Assembly (NCBI RefSeq): GCF_000003195.3
Contig: NC_012874.2
Span: 62,563,768 to 62,627,767 of the forward strand
Length of the DNA stretch: 64,000 bases
Source of the DNA: Sorghum bicolor
Lineage: Eukaryota > Streptophyta > Magnoliopsida > Poales > Poaceae
Direction: 5' to 3'
Part shown: positions 45,612 to 56,317 of the stretch, piece by piece
How positions within the stretch are numbered: position 1 is the first letter of the stretch
Layout: each line of letters opens with the position of its first letter
Position numbers and translations under genes: made by a program
The notes under the pieces: generated by a model
Databases searched by the model: none
What the model was told of the DNA's origin: nothing
Seen by the model: only the letters and a program-made list of their open reading frames with translations

Positions 45612-48600
45612 ATGAATAATTCTAGACAGTTTAACGTCCTGGTGTGGAACATAAGAGGACTAAACTCCCAGGCCAAATGGGATGCAATCAGAACCAAGAT
45701 AGATGAAAGCTCCTGCCAAATCCTCTGCCTGCAAGAAACCAAAAGAGAATCCTTCAATAATCTCTATCTTAAGAAATTCTGTCCAAAACACTTGAACTGT
45801 TTTGCCTTCTCACCTTCAATTGGTGCACCAGGAGGAATCATCACCATCTGGAATGGTAAATTTTTTGATGGATCAGTAGTGCACTCGAATGGTTACTGTG
45901 TCACAATCAAATTCTTAAACAAAATGGACAACTCAGTCTTCCACCTCACAAATGTTTATGGACCCTCTCAGTCAGATGCAAAGATGGCCTTCATAACATG
46001 GCTACTAAATGTAGACACAGATCAGCTAGACGACTGGATCCTTGCAGGGGACTTCAACCTATACAGGTCAACAGATAACAGAAAGAAACCAGGTGGAGAT
46101 ACCAATGAAATGCAACTTTTTAATGACCTCATATCTGCTCTGGACCTGGTTGAACTTCCTTTCAATGGCAGAACTTTCACCTGGAGCAACATGCAGGCTG
46201 ACCCTCTACTTATCAAACTAGATTGGGTCTTCTGCTCCCCCAGCTGGAGCTGGGCTCACCCCTCAACTAAGATACAGCCCCTGGATAGGCCCATCTCAGA
46301 TCATATCCCCTTTGTCATCACCTTTGGCAGCACCATTCCCAAATCCAACATCTTCAGATTTGAAATTACTGGACTGAACATCCAGACTTTCTGAGATTAG
46401 TAGAGCTTCACTGGAATACAACCCCCTACTTTGCAAATGCTGCCAAAACCCTCAATGCTAAATTCAAACAAGTCAGGATTGGACTTAAGAAATGGAGGAA
46501 AAACATGCAAAATTTCAACAGATTATTGCACAACAGTGAATGGGTCTTACTATTACTCGATGGCCTTGAGGAGCAAAGACCTCTCTGTGATGTGGAAAAT
46601 TCCCTGAGAAACCTCGTTAAAAGACACATTGCCAAGCTGCTAGAAACCAAAAGGACATACTGGAAACAAAGAAACAATATCAGATAGGTTAAGCTAGGAG
46701 ATGAGAACAGCAAAGTCTTTCAAGCTATGGCCTCTATCTCCCACAGGAAGAACAGCATTGCTAGCCTGACAATTCCAAGGGGGACATCCAAGTGACCAAT
46801 CATGAGCAAAAGGCAGGATTAATCTGGAATAACTTCAAGAACAGAATGGGTGTCTCTGAATTCTCCAACCTCACCTATGATTTAAACAACCTTTTGGACA
46901 GACATGATCTCAGCCAAATTGAAGGGAACTTTGAAGACTCTGAATTTGAGGCTGTCATCAAAAGCATCCTAGCTGATCATGCCCCAGGTCCTGATGGCTT
47001 CAATGGCAAATTCATAAGACACTGTTGGCCTATTATCAAAATGACTTTATGAATTTATTTAGGGACTTCCTCAACAACAACATTGATCTCACCAGTATCA
47101 ATAGCTCTTACATTGCTCTTATTCCCAAGAAAGACCACCCAGAGTCAATGGATGATTATAGGCCTATCTCACTACTCAATTGCTCAGTGAAATGCATCAC
47201 AAAGCTCCTATCCATCAGGTTGCAATCAGTAATCACAAAATTAATCCACCCCAACCAATATGGCTTCATCAAAGGTAGAAGCATTCAAGACTGCTTAGCC
47301 TGGGCCTTTCAATTCCTTCACCTTTGTCATCACTCTAAGAAAGAAGTGGTAATACTAAAGCTGGATTTTGAGAAAGCTTTTGACAAAATTGAACATCAGA
47401 CTATCCTAGAAGTGATGAAACACAAAGGTTTCAATATCCCTTGGATGAACTGGATCAAGTCAATCCTAAACTCTGACAACTCATCAGTACTCTTGAATGG
47501 GATTCCTGGGAAACCTTTCCACTGCAAGAGAGGTGTAAGACAAGGAGACCCCCTCTCCCCTCTCCTCTTTGTGCTTGCAGCTGATCTGCTCCAGAGTATT
47601 ATCAACAAAGCATGGCATGATGGCATTTTGAACCACCCTCTCTCAAATGAATTTGAAGAATTTGTTCCTATTGTGCAATATGCAGATGACACTCTTCTCA
47701 TTCTACCAGCTGATGCCAAACAGCTTTTCATTCTAAAGGGACTGCTTAGAAGCTTCTCTGACTCAACAGGACTCAATGTGCATTTTAATAAAAGCTGCCT
47801 CCTACCCATTAACGTCTCGGAAGCCAAGTTGTCCCACTTAGCAGCTACCTTTGGTTGTAAGACTGAAAGCATGCCTTTTACTTATCTCGGACTACCTCTT
47901 GGAACCACAAGACCCACAATACAAGACTTCACACCACTTCTTTCTAGAATGGAAAGAAGACTCTCGGGCTTCAGCAGTTTCCTCTCATACCATGGGAAAG
48001 TACTCCTGGTCAACTCAGTCTTATCTGCCCTCCCCACCTATTTCATGTGCATCCTTTCCATTCCACTTCAAGTACTTGAACAGATTGATAGATTCAGAAA
48101 ACACTACATCTGGAGCAAAGGAGATATCAATAGAAAGGGCACTTGCCTGGTGGCCTAGAAAGAGATGTGCAGAACCAAAGAGGAAGGTGGGCTAAACATC
48201 ATCAACCTGGAAAATCAAAACAACGCCCTCCTCGTGAAATTTTTGGACAAATTTTACAACCATGCCTCAATCCCTTGGGTTCATCTGACCTGGTCAAAGC
48301 TTTATCACAATGAAAACATTCCACCACATTCAAAAAAACCCTGCGACTCCTTCTGGTGGAAAGATGTCCTTAAGCTCTTTCCAAAGTTCAGAGACTTTGC
48401 CAGATGTAATCCTGGTAAAGGAAACACCACAACTCTTTGGTCTGATAACTGGTCAGGGCAGCTGCTAGAAGAGGTGTTTCCACAATTACACTCCTTTTGC
48501 AGAAAGAAACATTGGTCACTCAAGCATTTTGTAGAAAAGGACCCAGAAGTCACTCTCTTTCTACCTCTTTCGGAGCAAGCTGTCGAACAGCTGTATGAAC

Positions 48601-49208
48601 TAGATGTACTCCTAACATCGAGTTTGGAGAGCCAGGAAACTCCTGATTCCTGGGAATACACTTGGGGAAACATTTTCCTTCCAAAAAAGGCCTATAACCA
48701 CCTCCAAGGACAGGTCAATGCCCCACCGATCTTCAAATGGATTTGGAAAGGAGGAAAGCTTGGAAAACACAAATTCTTTACTTGGTTGCTGGTTAGAGAC
48801 CGCCTGTGCACCAGAAACCTCCTTAAAAGGAAAAGGATGCACCTGGACAGCTATGCTTGTGCTCTCTGCACTCACTCCCCAGAAGAGACATGCTTACATC
48901 TGTTCTTTACTTGTACCTTTAGCCAAACCTGCTGGAACCTCTTGCAAATAGACTGGGACCTTGATCTCCCTCCTCAAGAAATGCTGATAAAAGCCAGAGT
49001 GAATTTTGGAAGCCACATCTTTAGAGAAATTTTCATCACAACATCCTGGACGATTTGGAAAGTCAGAAATGGTGTCATTTTTGACAATAAAGCAGCCTCC
49101 CTTACTGAATGGAAAATCTTATTGAAGGAAGAACTAGGTTTGGTTTGTTTAAAAGCCAAACGGAGGACTGCTGACCCCCTAAAACTTTGGTGCGAGAATA
49201 GGCTTTAA
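45612..49208 (+). pseudogene. LINE ORF2 (endonuclease and reverse transcriptase), frameshifted
   Basis: Begins MNNSRQFNVLVWNIRGLN. Endonuclease marks: LQETKRE, GGIITIWNG, LAGDFNLYRS and PISDHIPF (to about 46,310). After breaks at about 46,392, 46,685 and 47,045 the reverse transcriptase has [55 protein letters not shown] and the catalytic YADDTLLI (near 47,680). A TAG at 48,156-48,158 replaces Trp, then the zf-RVT domain follows, with IFKWIWKGG and the C..C..H..C pattern CALCTHSPEETCLHLFFTC (48,730-48,920). Stop TAA at 49,206-49,208. Confidence 0.92.
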
Positions 49209-49450
49209 GCCTTGTTTAGTTCCGAAAAGTGAAAAGATTTCGGTACTGTAGCACTTTCGTTTGTTTGTGACAAATATTATCCAATCATGGACTAACTAGG
49301 ATCAAAAGATTTGTCTCGTGATTTACAACTAAATTGTGTAATTAGTTTTTGTTTTCGTCTATATTTAATGTTTTATGCATATACCACAAGATTCGATGTG
49401 ACGAGAAATCTTGAAAATTTTTTGGTTTTCATGGTGAACTAAACGAGGCC
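49208..49450. mobile_element. Tourist-like MITE, GGCCTTGTTTAG family, in the LINE 3' UTR
   Basis: AGCCTTGTTTAGTTCCG to GAACTAAACGAGGCC, flanked by TTA (49,205-49,207; 49,451-49,453). Removing it restores the LINE's terminal codon as TAG instead of TAA, so the insertion hit the stop codon without destroying it. Confidence 0.85.
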
Positions 49451-49619
49451 TTAGCTTCTCTTGTTCCGTGATTTTTTGCTTTTGGCCTTGATGGCTTGTG
49501 TATTCTTATTCTTTGTCCATATATCAATAAAAGAAAAAAATAGGTAGGAGACTTCTCTGCCGATTGCGTCAAAAAGATTTGATGTGACGAAAATCTTGTA
49601 AACTTTTGCAAAACAAGCC

Positions 49620-50762
49620 GATATTTCGTTATCCGGCCGAAGCAACGGAAGGGACGGACGCGGGCACTGTAATAAAGAACGGGACACGCTACTGGGCTGG
49701 ACGGCAGGCCGAGGAAGGTCCCGACACCCTGCACATGGCATTACTGTTCCGACAACAAATAAACACATGAAAATGTACAGTACATTTAACCATACGTACA
49801 TCTTCATGTGTATATTTCCTAAAAAAAAAATCTACATGTGTTTATATACATACATATAAATACGGAGCTAGTTCTACTCAGTAGCACTATAGTATAATAC
49901 TCCCTTCATCCCAAATTGTAAATCGTTTGACTTTTTTTACCCTAAGTTTGACCACTCGTCTTATTCAAAAAATTTATGCAAATATAGTCAAATTTAAGTC
50001 ATTCTTGAAAAACTTTTATTAATAAACCAATACACAACAAAAAAAAGTGATATTTTGAATAAAACTTTGAATAAGATAAGTGGTCAAATTTGATATTAAA
50101 AAAGTCAAACGACTTACAATTTGGAATAGATTGAATAGTATACAAAGACACCTCAGTATGCATCACGCACGTTATTTTTTCCACTCTTGTACAAATGCAC
50201 CACTTTCTACGTGTAGCAGCCTAGCGTAAATATGTTTTATAAATTTTAAGACAATTTAAAGAAAACACTAAAATAACACATATACTTGTAAATTATTTCA
50301 ATTATAAAGTTTCTTCTTAAATTATAATTTTTTTAAAAAATCTTGCCAAATTAAAATGTACTTATTATATAAAATATATTATTCTTTAATATAAATTTTA
50401 CAAGTCAGGATACTCGTGCTGAGGTGTGCGTGGGCCCAAGAAAGAGGCCCTTCTCCCTCTCCACCTCGCCGTGCTCCTCCTCCGCGGCTCCGCCCCTTCG
50501 TTCGCCGTCGCTACTCGCTTCTTCCCTCCCCTTCCCCACCTCAAACATCCCGAGCCGCGGCGCAGACACCCGCGCCGACGTCTATCCTCCCAGCAGCGGC
50601 ACTCCCCATGCCCTGTATCCTCCTCCGCCTGCCGCCGAGTCCCCCACCCCCACGCCACCGCGGCCGCGCCGAGCCGTCCATGCCCGCCCGGGCTTCTTCT
50701 TGATTTTCGTCCCGTGCACGCGCGCGCGCGCGCCTCCGGCTCGCTCCTCCCGATTCCTTGCC
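49620..50762 (+). promoter_or_regulatory. 5' flank and 5' UTR of the ALP1-like gene
   Basis: Holds a Stowaway MITE (49,900-50,138) and AT-rich DNA to about 50,400, then a GC-rich, CT-rich leader (CTTCTCCCTCTCCACCTC, CTACTCGCTTCTTCCCTCCCC) typical of a grass 5' UTR. An older, partly deleted copy lies at 35.8-37.7 kb. No clear TATA box at a fixed distance; the ATATAAAATATATTATTC area near 50,366 is AT-rich but unproven. Confidence 0.5.
49900..50138. mobile_element. Stowaway-type MITE in the ALP1-like promoter
   Basis: 239 bp from CTCCCTTCATCCCAAATTG to CAATTTGGAATAGATTGAATAG, with TA on both sides (49,898-49,899; 50,139-50,140). It is absent from the duplicate promoter at 37.3 kb, so it arrived after the duplication. 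Confidence 0.88.
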
Positions 50763-53205
50763 ATGCCGCCGATGCGCGGGCGCGGGGCCAAGCGGCGCCG
50801 GATGGCGGCGGCGGAGAAGAAGGCGGCCGCGGCCGCAATGGCAGCCGCCGCCGTGGGTGCCCCGCTCGGAGACTGGTGGGACGCCTTCTGCAGGCGGATG
50901 TCAGGTGCGTCTCTCCCTTCCCCGTCCGCCTCGGCTCTGGCTGTCTGCCGTTGGCGCTGGCCGGTGGCCGTGCGTCTGTCTCCCTTAGGATTTGTTGCGG
51001 ATTGCGCGATTGGTAGACTGTGTCGCGTCAGGGAGGAATTACGCCGGTAATCGTGCGGGTTTGTCCATCGTGGTTGGGAGGAGTAGGCGTGATTAGTGTG
51101 GTGGTAATGCTGGAGTTGGAGCAATGCCACTGGCCGGATTGAGAAGTGAGACTGTCTGTCGTCGTGTTCGGTTTTAGGTGTGAACAGTGAACATTCCTGT
51201 TTTAGGTGTGATTCCATTCTCGAATTGAGGTTTGAAAGAACTGAGCACTGAGAATTCTTTGTCTCTGCTCTGATTATTCAGCTGGCAGGACCGAAAAAGT
51301 TCAGTTTTGATTTTGATGGTCTGAATTGCCAAGTGCAGCTGAATGTGGTCTTCGGTCCGGTTTGACTATGACATTGGTCTTCATTAGTCCATAGGACTGA
51401 TAGCTATGGCCTACAGATTTGATAGCTATTTTATTGCTTTATAAGCACTACTGCCTTTTTGATTGAGTTTGCCATGTGATTCGTTAGTCCATAGGACTGA
51501 TACCAACCATTCTATTTTTGCACATGCACGGTACATTGGACTTCATTTATTTCTGTTTCAATTAATTTCTCAGAAGTTGAAGTACTTCTCAAATCCTAAT
51601 TTGCTGAAGCAGAAACATAGCATGATGGAAGTTGTACTTAAAGGGTACAGATGCTCTTTCTGAGAATCTTTGAGGAAGGGAGATGACCCCCCTAATTAAG
51701 CACGATCAACCCCAAACTTATTCTGAACTATTATTCATAAGCTAACCTTGTTTGTCCCGATTTCACCGAGCATAACTTCAAACAAGTACTTAAAAGAAAC
51801 ATCTTTTTGTTTTAATTTATAGATGTCACATATTACTGTTTCCTTTTGGTGCTTGACTACTCCACATCAAACTTACTTAGCAGTTACGACTTGTAGGGTT
51901 GGTTATGCCTAATTTGTTGATTATTATGACTTTCTTAATTGGTGCACTGTGGCATGTTCATAAAAGATCATAGGTTACCATACCATTCATGGAAATTATG
52001 TAGATTGAGTTTGATCTGTACCAGCCAAATACTTTGCTGTCAAGTTTTTTGTCTGTGATTACTGTGGTCTCTGTTTAACTCATTGCATGAAAGCTCTGGA
52101 TTACCACTAACCAGTTATCAAAGTTATAAATTTATAACTAGTATTATGTTTCCTTCTTATAGGAACCTTATCTTGTATCGAGGATGCACAGAGATTTGAG
52201 TCTGTATTCAAAATGCCAAGAAGAGCCTTTGACTATGTCTGCAACCTGGTGAAAGATGAAATGATGGTGAGGTCCAGCAGCTATACCTTTCTTGATGGCA
52301 CAATGCTGTGTTTAGAAGATCGAGTGGCCATTGCTCTGCGGAGGCTGAACTCTGGTGGGTCACTGGCGACTGTAGGATCCTCAGTTGGAGTGAACCACTC
52401 AACCGTGTCACTGATTACTTGGCGATTCATTGAGGCTATGGAGGAGCGAGCGAGCCACCACTTGCGCTGGCCAGACTCCGGTGAAATGGAGAAGATCAAG
52501 TCCAAGTTTGAGAAGATCCATGGTCTGACAAACTGCTGTGGTGTTGTGGATACAACACACATCACAATGTGTCTTTCATCAGCTGAACCGAACTGCAAGG
52601 TCTGGCTTGATCAGGAGAAGAATTACAGCATGGTACTGCAAGCTGTTGTTGATCTGGATACGAGGTTCACAGACATAGTGACTGGGTGGCCTGGTAGCAT
52701 GAAAGAGTCGAGCATTCTGCACAGCTCTGGCCTTTTCAAGCTCTGCGGGGAAGGTGAGCGGCTGAATGGCAGCAAGGTGAAGGTATCAGATGGATCAGAG
52801 ATTGGGGAATACTTGATCGGTGACTCAGGCTACCCCCTTCTTCCCTGGCTGCTCACACCATACCAAGAGAAGGACCTCACAGAGTCCAGTGCTGAGTTCA
52901 ACAGTAGGCACTCAGCGGCGAGAGCAGTCGCTCCAAGGACACTGGCCAAGTTCAAGGACACATGGAAGTTCCTGCAGGGGGAGATGTGGCGTCCGGACAA
53001 GCACAAGCTGCCCCGGATAATCCATGTCTGCTGCTTGCTGCACAACATAATCATAGACCTTCAGGAAACAACCATGGATGAGGCACGGGCATGGCCGAAG
53101 TCGAACGACCATGACGCTAATTATAGGCAGCAGGTGTGCCAGTTAGCCGATGAGAATGGAATCAAGGTGAGGGACAAACTGTCCGAACACCTGATCAGCA
53201 GGTGA
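50763..53205 (+). CDS. ALP1/HARBI1-like protein (domesticated PIF/Harbinger transposase)
   Basis: Join 50763-50904 and 52163-53205; 394 residues. Intron 50,905-52,162, GT-AG, phase 1, splitting Gly48. Exon 1 encodes a basic, alanine-rich N-terminus (MPPMRGRGAKRRR, a possible nuclear signal). Exon 2 carries a helix-turn-helix-like part (about 112-135, SLATVGSSVGVNHSTVSL) and a DDE_Tnp_4 nuclease fold: first Asp at 177 (GVVDTTH), then VVDLDTRFTDIVTGWPGS, second Asp at 268 (GDSGYPLLPWLL). The third acidic residue, expected in a [V/I]ER.FG..K motif, is Pro305 (VAPRTLAKFK). The C-terminal LLHNIIID motif is kept. ALP1 of Arabidopsis is a catalytically dead relative that joins Polycomb PRC2 (established knowledge); a similar chromatin role is inference. 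No terminal inverted repeats or partner Myb gene flank it, which argues against a live transposon. Confidence 0.9.
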
Positions 53206-53312
53206 CCAAGAGGTGGAAAGCTTAGGAATGATCGAGAAGAGTGCTATTTTCAGATCAGCAGGTGACCAAGAGGTGGAAAGCTTAGGAATGATCGAGAAGA
53301 GTGCTATTTTCA
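53193..53312 (+). repeat. 60-bp perfect tandem duplication over the ALP1-like stop codon
   Basis: The 60 bp starting GATCAGCAGGTGACCAAG occur twice with no difference (53,193-53,252 and 53,253-53,312). The first copy holds the last codons and the TGA stop; the second is 3' UTR. The duplication therefore leaves the protein unchanged. Confidence 0.95.
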
Positions 53313-53599
53313 TCTGTTTCAGGCAGCTCTAAATCCTTTTTATGTTCAGTTTTGTAGAGCGGTAAATGAGGCAGGCAAGGGCATCGGATCATACTACTCT
53401 AACTCTCTTAAAAGCTGTTGCAAACTTGTCAAATCAATCTGGCTCCTTTGGTTTATCATGTTTTTGCCTCGGTGGTCCTGAAAACTCCATTTGGGGCCAT
53501 TTGGATACTTTCATTTTGAAGAAATTAGAATCTACTTAATAGATTAGGCTATTTGGCCTGGAATTTGGCGTTCCACAACTTTCTAAAGTTTACGTATAA

Positions 53600-53834
53600 G
53601 GCCTTGTTTAGTTCCGAAAAAATTTCGGATTTCGCTACTGTAGCACTTTCGTTTTTATTTGACAAATATTGTCCAATCATGAACTAACTAGGATCAAAAG
53701 ATTCGTCTCGTGATTTACAGACAAACTGTGTAATTAGTTTTTGTTTTCGTCTATATTTAATGCTTCATGCATGTGCCGCAAAATTCGATGTGACGGGGAA
53801 TCTTGAAAACTTTTTGGATTTACTAAACAAGGCC
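53600..53834. mobile_element. Tourist-like MITE, GGCCTTGTTTAG family, intact copy
   Basis: 235 bp, GGCCTTGTTTAGTTCCG to ACTAAACAAGGCC, with TAA duplication (53,597-53,599; 53,835-53,837). The best preserved member of the family in the window and a suitable reference for the others. Confidence 0.92.
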
Positions 53835-54055
53835 TAAGTCTATCTCAAATTTATTGGGTAAGAGATGAAAGTTGATTCTATAAATCACCATATTATGTTT
53901 CTAACTTTGCAAATTATAACATGCTCGAAATACAACACATAAGTATCCCTCTTGTATGAACATAATAATATACAACCATTTAGCTTAAATAACACATGTA
54001 TAAATTATGATCATTAAAATTCCAAGGATCCAAACAGGTCTATTGTTTTTTATAA

Positions 54056-55112
54056 GGGAGAACTAGGTGTATAGCCCTAGAAAAAAACTTGTCTTAGGTA
54101 CGTGGCCTTCTTCTTTTCTTTAAATTTGTCTCTATGACCACAAATAAAAATTTATTTAGTTCTATGACCTTCCGTCAGTTTTGGACAGCTAATGGTGTTA
54201 AGTCAGGGGTACAAAGACCGTTTTACCCCTATTGAAAAAAATAAAAAAACCAGAGCTTTATTTGTTTATTGTATATTTTGAGTATATATACATAATCATA
54301 TATATATTTCTGGTACATAAGCACACATATATATTCTCATATAACCACATGTATATTTCCAGTACATAACCATATATATTCACATAAAAAATAGAGTTTT
54401 TTTGCAAGGGGTAAAATGATCTTTTTACCCCTTACCTAACACGAGCAACTCCAGCAGTAGCTCCCAAAACAGGGTCTCTACTTTTCATTTTGGTGCTCTC
54501 CCTACTTTTGGGTGCCCAAAATTTTTACTTCCACTCCAACAGTACCACCTAAATGAAGGCCTCCAAATCCAAATTGGTAGAAAATGATATGTGAGACCCA
54601 CTCATCATTGGGTCAAACATTTCGCTACCGCGTGGCCGCAGGAAGAGGAGGCTCGACGCTCGCGGCGACCATGGCTGGGGCTGCTCCCGCTCATTGAGGG
54701 GCCACTCTCACCGAAAGGGATGGCGGCGAGGCCCAACGGTGGAGGTCAGAGGTGGAGGGAGGGAGCGCAGTAGTGGAGATCAGCGCTGGAGGGAGGTAGG
54801 CGAAGGTGTGAGGAGGTAATGGTCACACCACACAGGATGGGGGTTGGGCTGTTGGGCCAACAGGAATGCGGTTTATAGAAAAGATTTGGGTGCCCACCCC
54901 AAATTGGGGGCTCTGCTGGAGTGATGTTTTTAGTTTAGGCATCCATATTTAGTTATGGGGGCTCAAGTAGGGACCTTGTTGGAGTTGCTCTTAGCCGCTC
55001 AAAACTGACAAAAAGCCATAGAGATAAATAAATTTTGTTTTGAGGCTAAAGAGCTAATTCGAAAAAAGGCCATATATCTAAAAAAGTCCAGGGCTATACA
55101 CCTAATTCTCCC
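54056..55112. mobile_element. Mutator-type inverted-repeat element with a MITE in its right arm
   Basis: Termini GGGAGAACTAGGTGTATAGC and GCTATACACCTAATTCTCCC, arms near 190 bp, and a 9-bp duplication TTTTTATAA (54,047-54,055; 55,113-55,121). The right arm is broken by a GAGCAACTCC-type MITE at 54,443-54,990. The original element was therefore only about 510 bp. No transposase. Confidence 0.87.
54443..54990. mobile_element. MITE-family element with GAGCAACTCC termini, nested
   Basis: GAGCAACTCCAGCAGTAGC and the right end CTTGTTGGAGTTGCTC, inside the right arm of the Mutator-type element. Its GC-rich centre (54,620-54,840) differs from the short copies of the family and carries no recognisable protein. 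Confidence 0.7.
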
Positions 55113-56317
55113 TTTTTATAATTCCCTGATGAGTGTATATAAGGTACAGGCGATTCACATTTGCCGCACTTAAGAAAACCCAATGAAGTAGGATTAATTT
55201 GTATTTCTGCTAATAATGACTCAATGGAGATTTGTAGCCCATAAATCACCAGAAATTCCTCTCGAGTCTCGACGTACTCCTACATAATAAAAAGGCAAAG
55301 GGGCCGAGGGCACAAGTTGTTTTCTACTACCTGATTCACTTCACGTGGGCAGTAGCCCGCTTCGTTTGTGGGGGCCTCGGCCCTCGTGGGGATGCATCGC
55401 CAGGCTAGCCCAGCCCAGCCCAGCCGAGACCAGGCCTGCTTGGCCCAAAGCCCAGTATATATATAGGCCTTGTTTACTTGCAAAAAAAATTACAAAATGT
55501 AAATAGTAACACTTTCGTGTATATTTAACAAATATTATCCAATAGACTAACTAGACTCAAAAGATTTATCTCTCAGTCTGGAGTGTCTGACTCAAGAAAA
55601 TAAGTGCAGCGCATGTTCTCGCGAAAAAATATCTGCTATTTAATTGTTAGTACTAGTCAGGAAAGAATTCTTTCGATCTCATTAATTTGTTTATAGAGGC
55701 TGCTACTCCCCTTCTCCCTCCTCCTCGCAGACGGCCGCACTCTGCTCTCCCGCCTCACCGTGACGTGCTACGACTTGGCCGAAGCTCAGCGTGCCCGCAG
55801 TGACCTCCTGTAGCTGCCATGTCCTCCTTCTCCCCTAGCTCCGCCAGCGTGACGCCCCCGCCTTGACTTGGTCCGATTGCCTCAACTGCCCTCTAGCTAT
55901 CCTCACTGCTTGGCCGATCTTCCTCCCTCTAAACCTTCTGTTCTAAAAGCTCATCGGAGTTGAGAAGATGAGAGGGAGAAAAATAAGAGAAGCTTATCCG
56001 AACCCTAACTCGTACACAACGACGAAGCCAGCAGTGGGGCTAGGGGGGCTCCAGCCCCCCTACCGCTGCTGGCCCAATGGAATCTCTAGTGTCTTTCTTC
56101 TAATTTTAGACACAAATTCATAAGATAGGGTGGGCTGAAAACTTTATTTTTTAATATATTTTGTGAATTTCATTATTAATGTATATTTACGAGGGGTAAT
56201 AGTAGAGCTAAGTCGATATAGAACTTTTGCTCAGCCCCCCTAAAATTTTTTTCTAGCTTTGTCCCTACTCGTACATCGAGAAGGAGGAGCACCAGCACTA
56301 GTACACATATATATATC
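55113..56317. other. Intergenic DNA with a truncated MITE
   Basis: A 3'-truncated copy of the GGCCTTGTTTAG family lies at about 55,466-55,575 (GGCCTTGTTTACTTGC to AAAAGATTTATCTCTC). The rest, including a C-rich stretch at 55,700-55,960 and the sequence around 56,040-56,270, shows no gene I can support. Confidence 0.5.

Larger units (their letters stand above)
42562..49573 (+). mobile_element. L1-type LINE (non-LTR retrotransposon), near full length, defective
   Basis: A 7,012-bp insertion flanked by the 15-bp direct repeat AAGATTTGATGTGAC (42,547-42,561 and 49,574-49,588). It has an ORF1 with DUF4283-like region and zinc knuckle, an ORF2 with endonuclease, reverse transcriptase and a C-terminal zf-RVT domain, and a short 3' UTR with AATAAAAGAAAAAAA at about 49,526-49,541, some 30 bp before the right repeat, which itself follows a short A run. 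A Tourist MITE (49,208-49,450) sits at the start of the 3' UTR. Several frameshifts and stops make it inactive. Confidence 0.93.

Noticed and set aside
50424..51050. A 208-codon frame taken as a single-exon gene
   Set aside because: Only its part from ATG 50,763 to the donor at 50,905 belongs to the ALP1-like gene; the rest is 5' UTR and intron.
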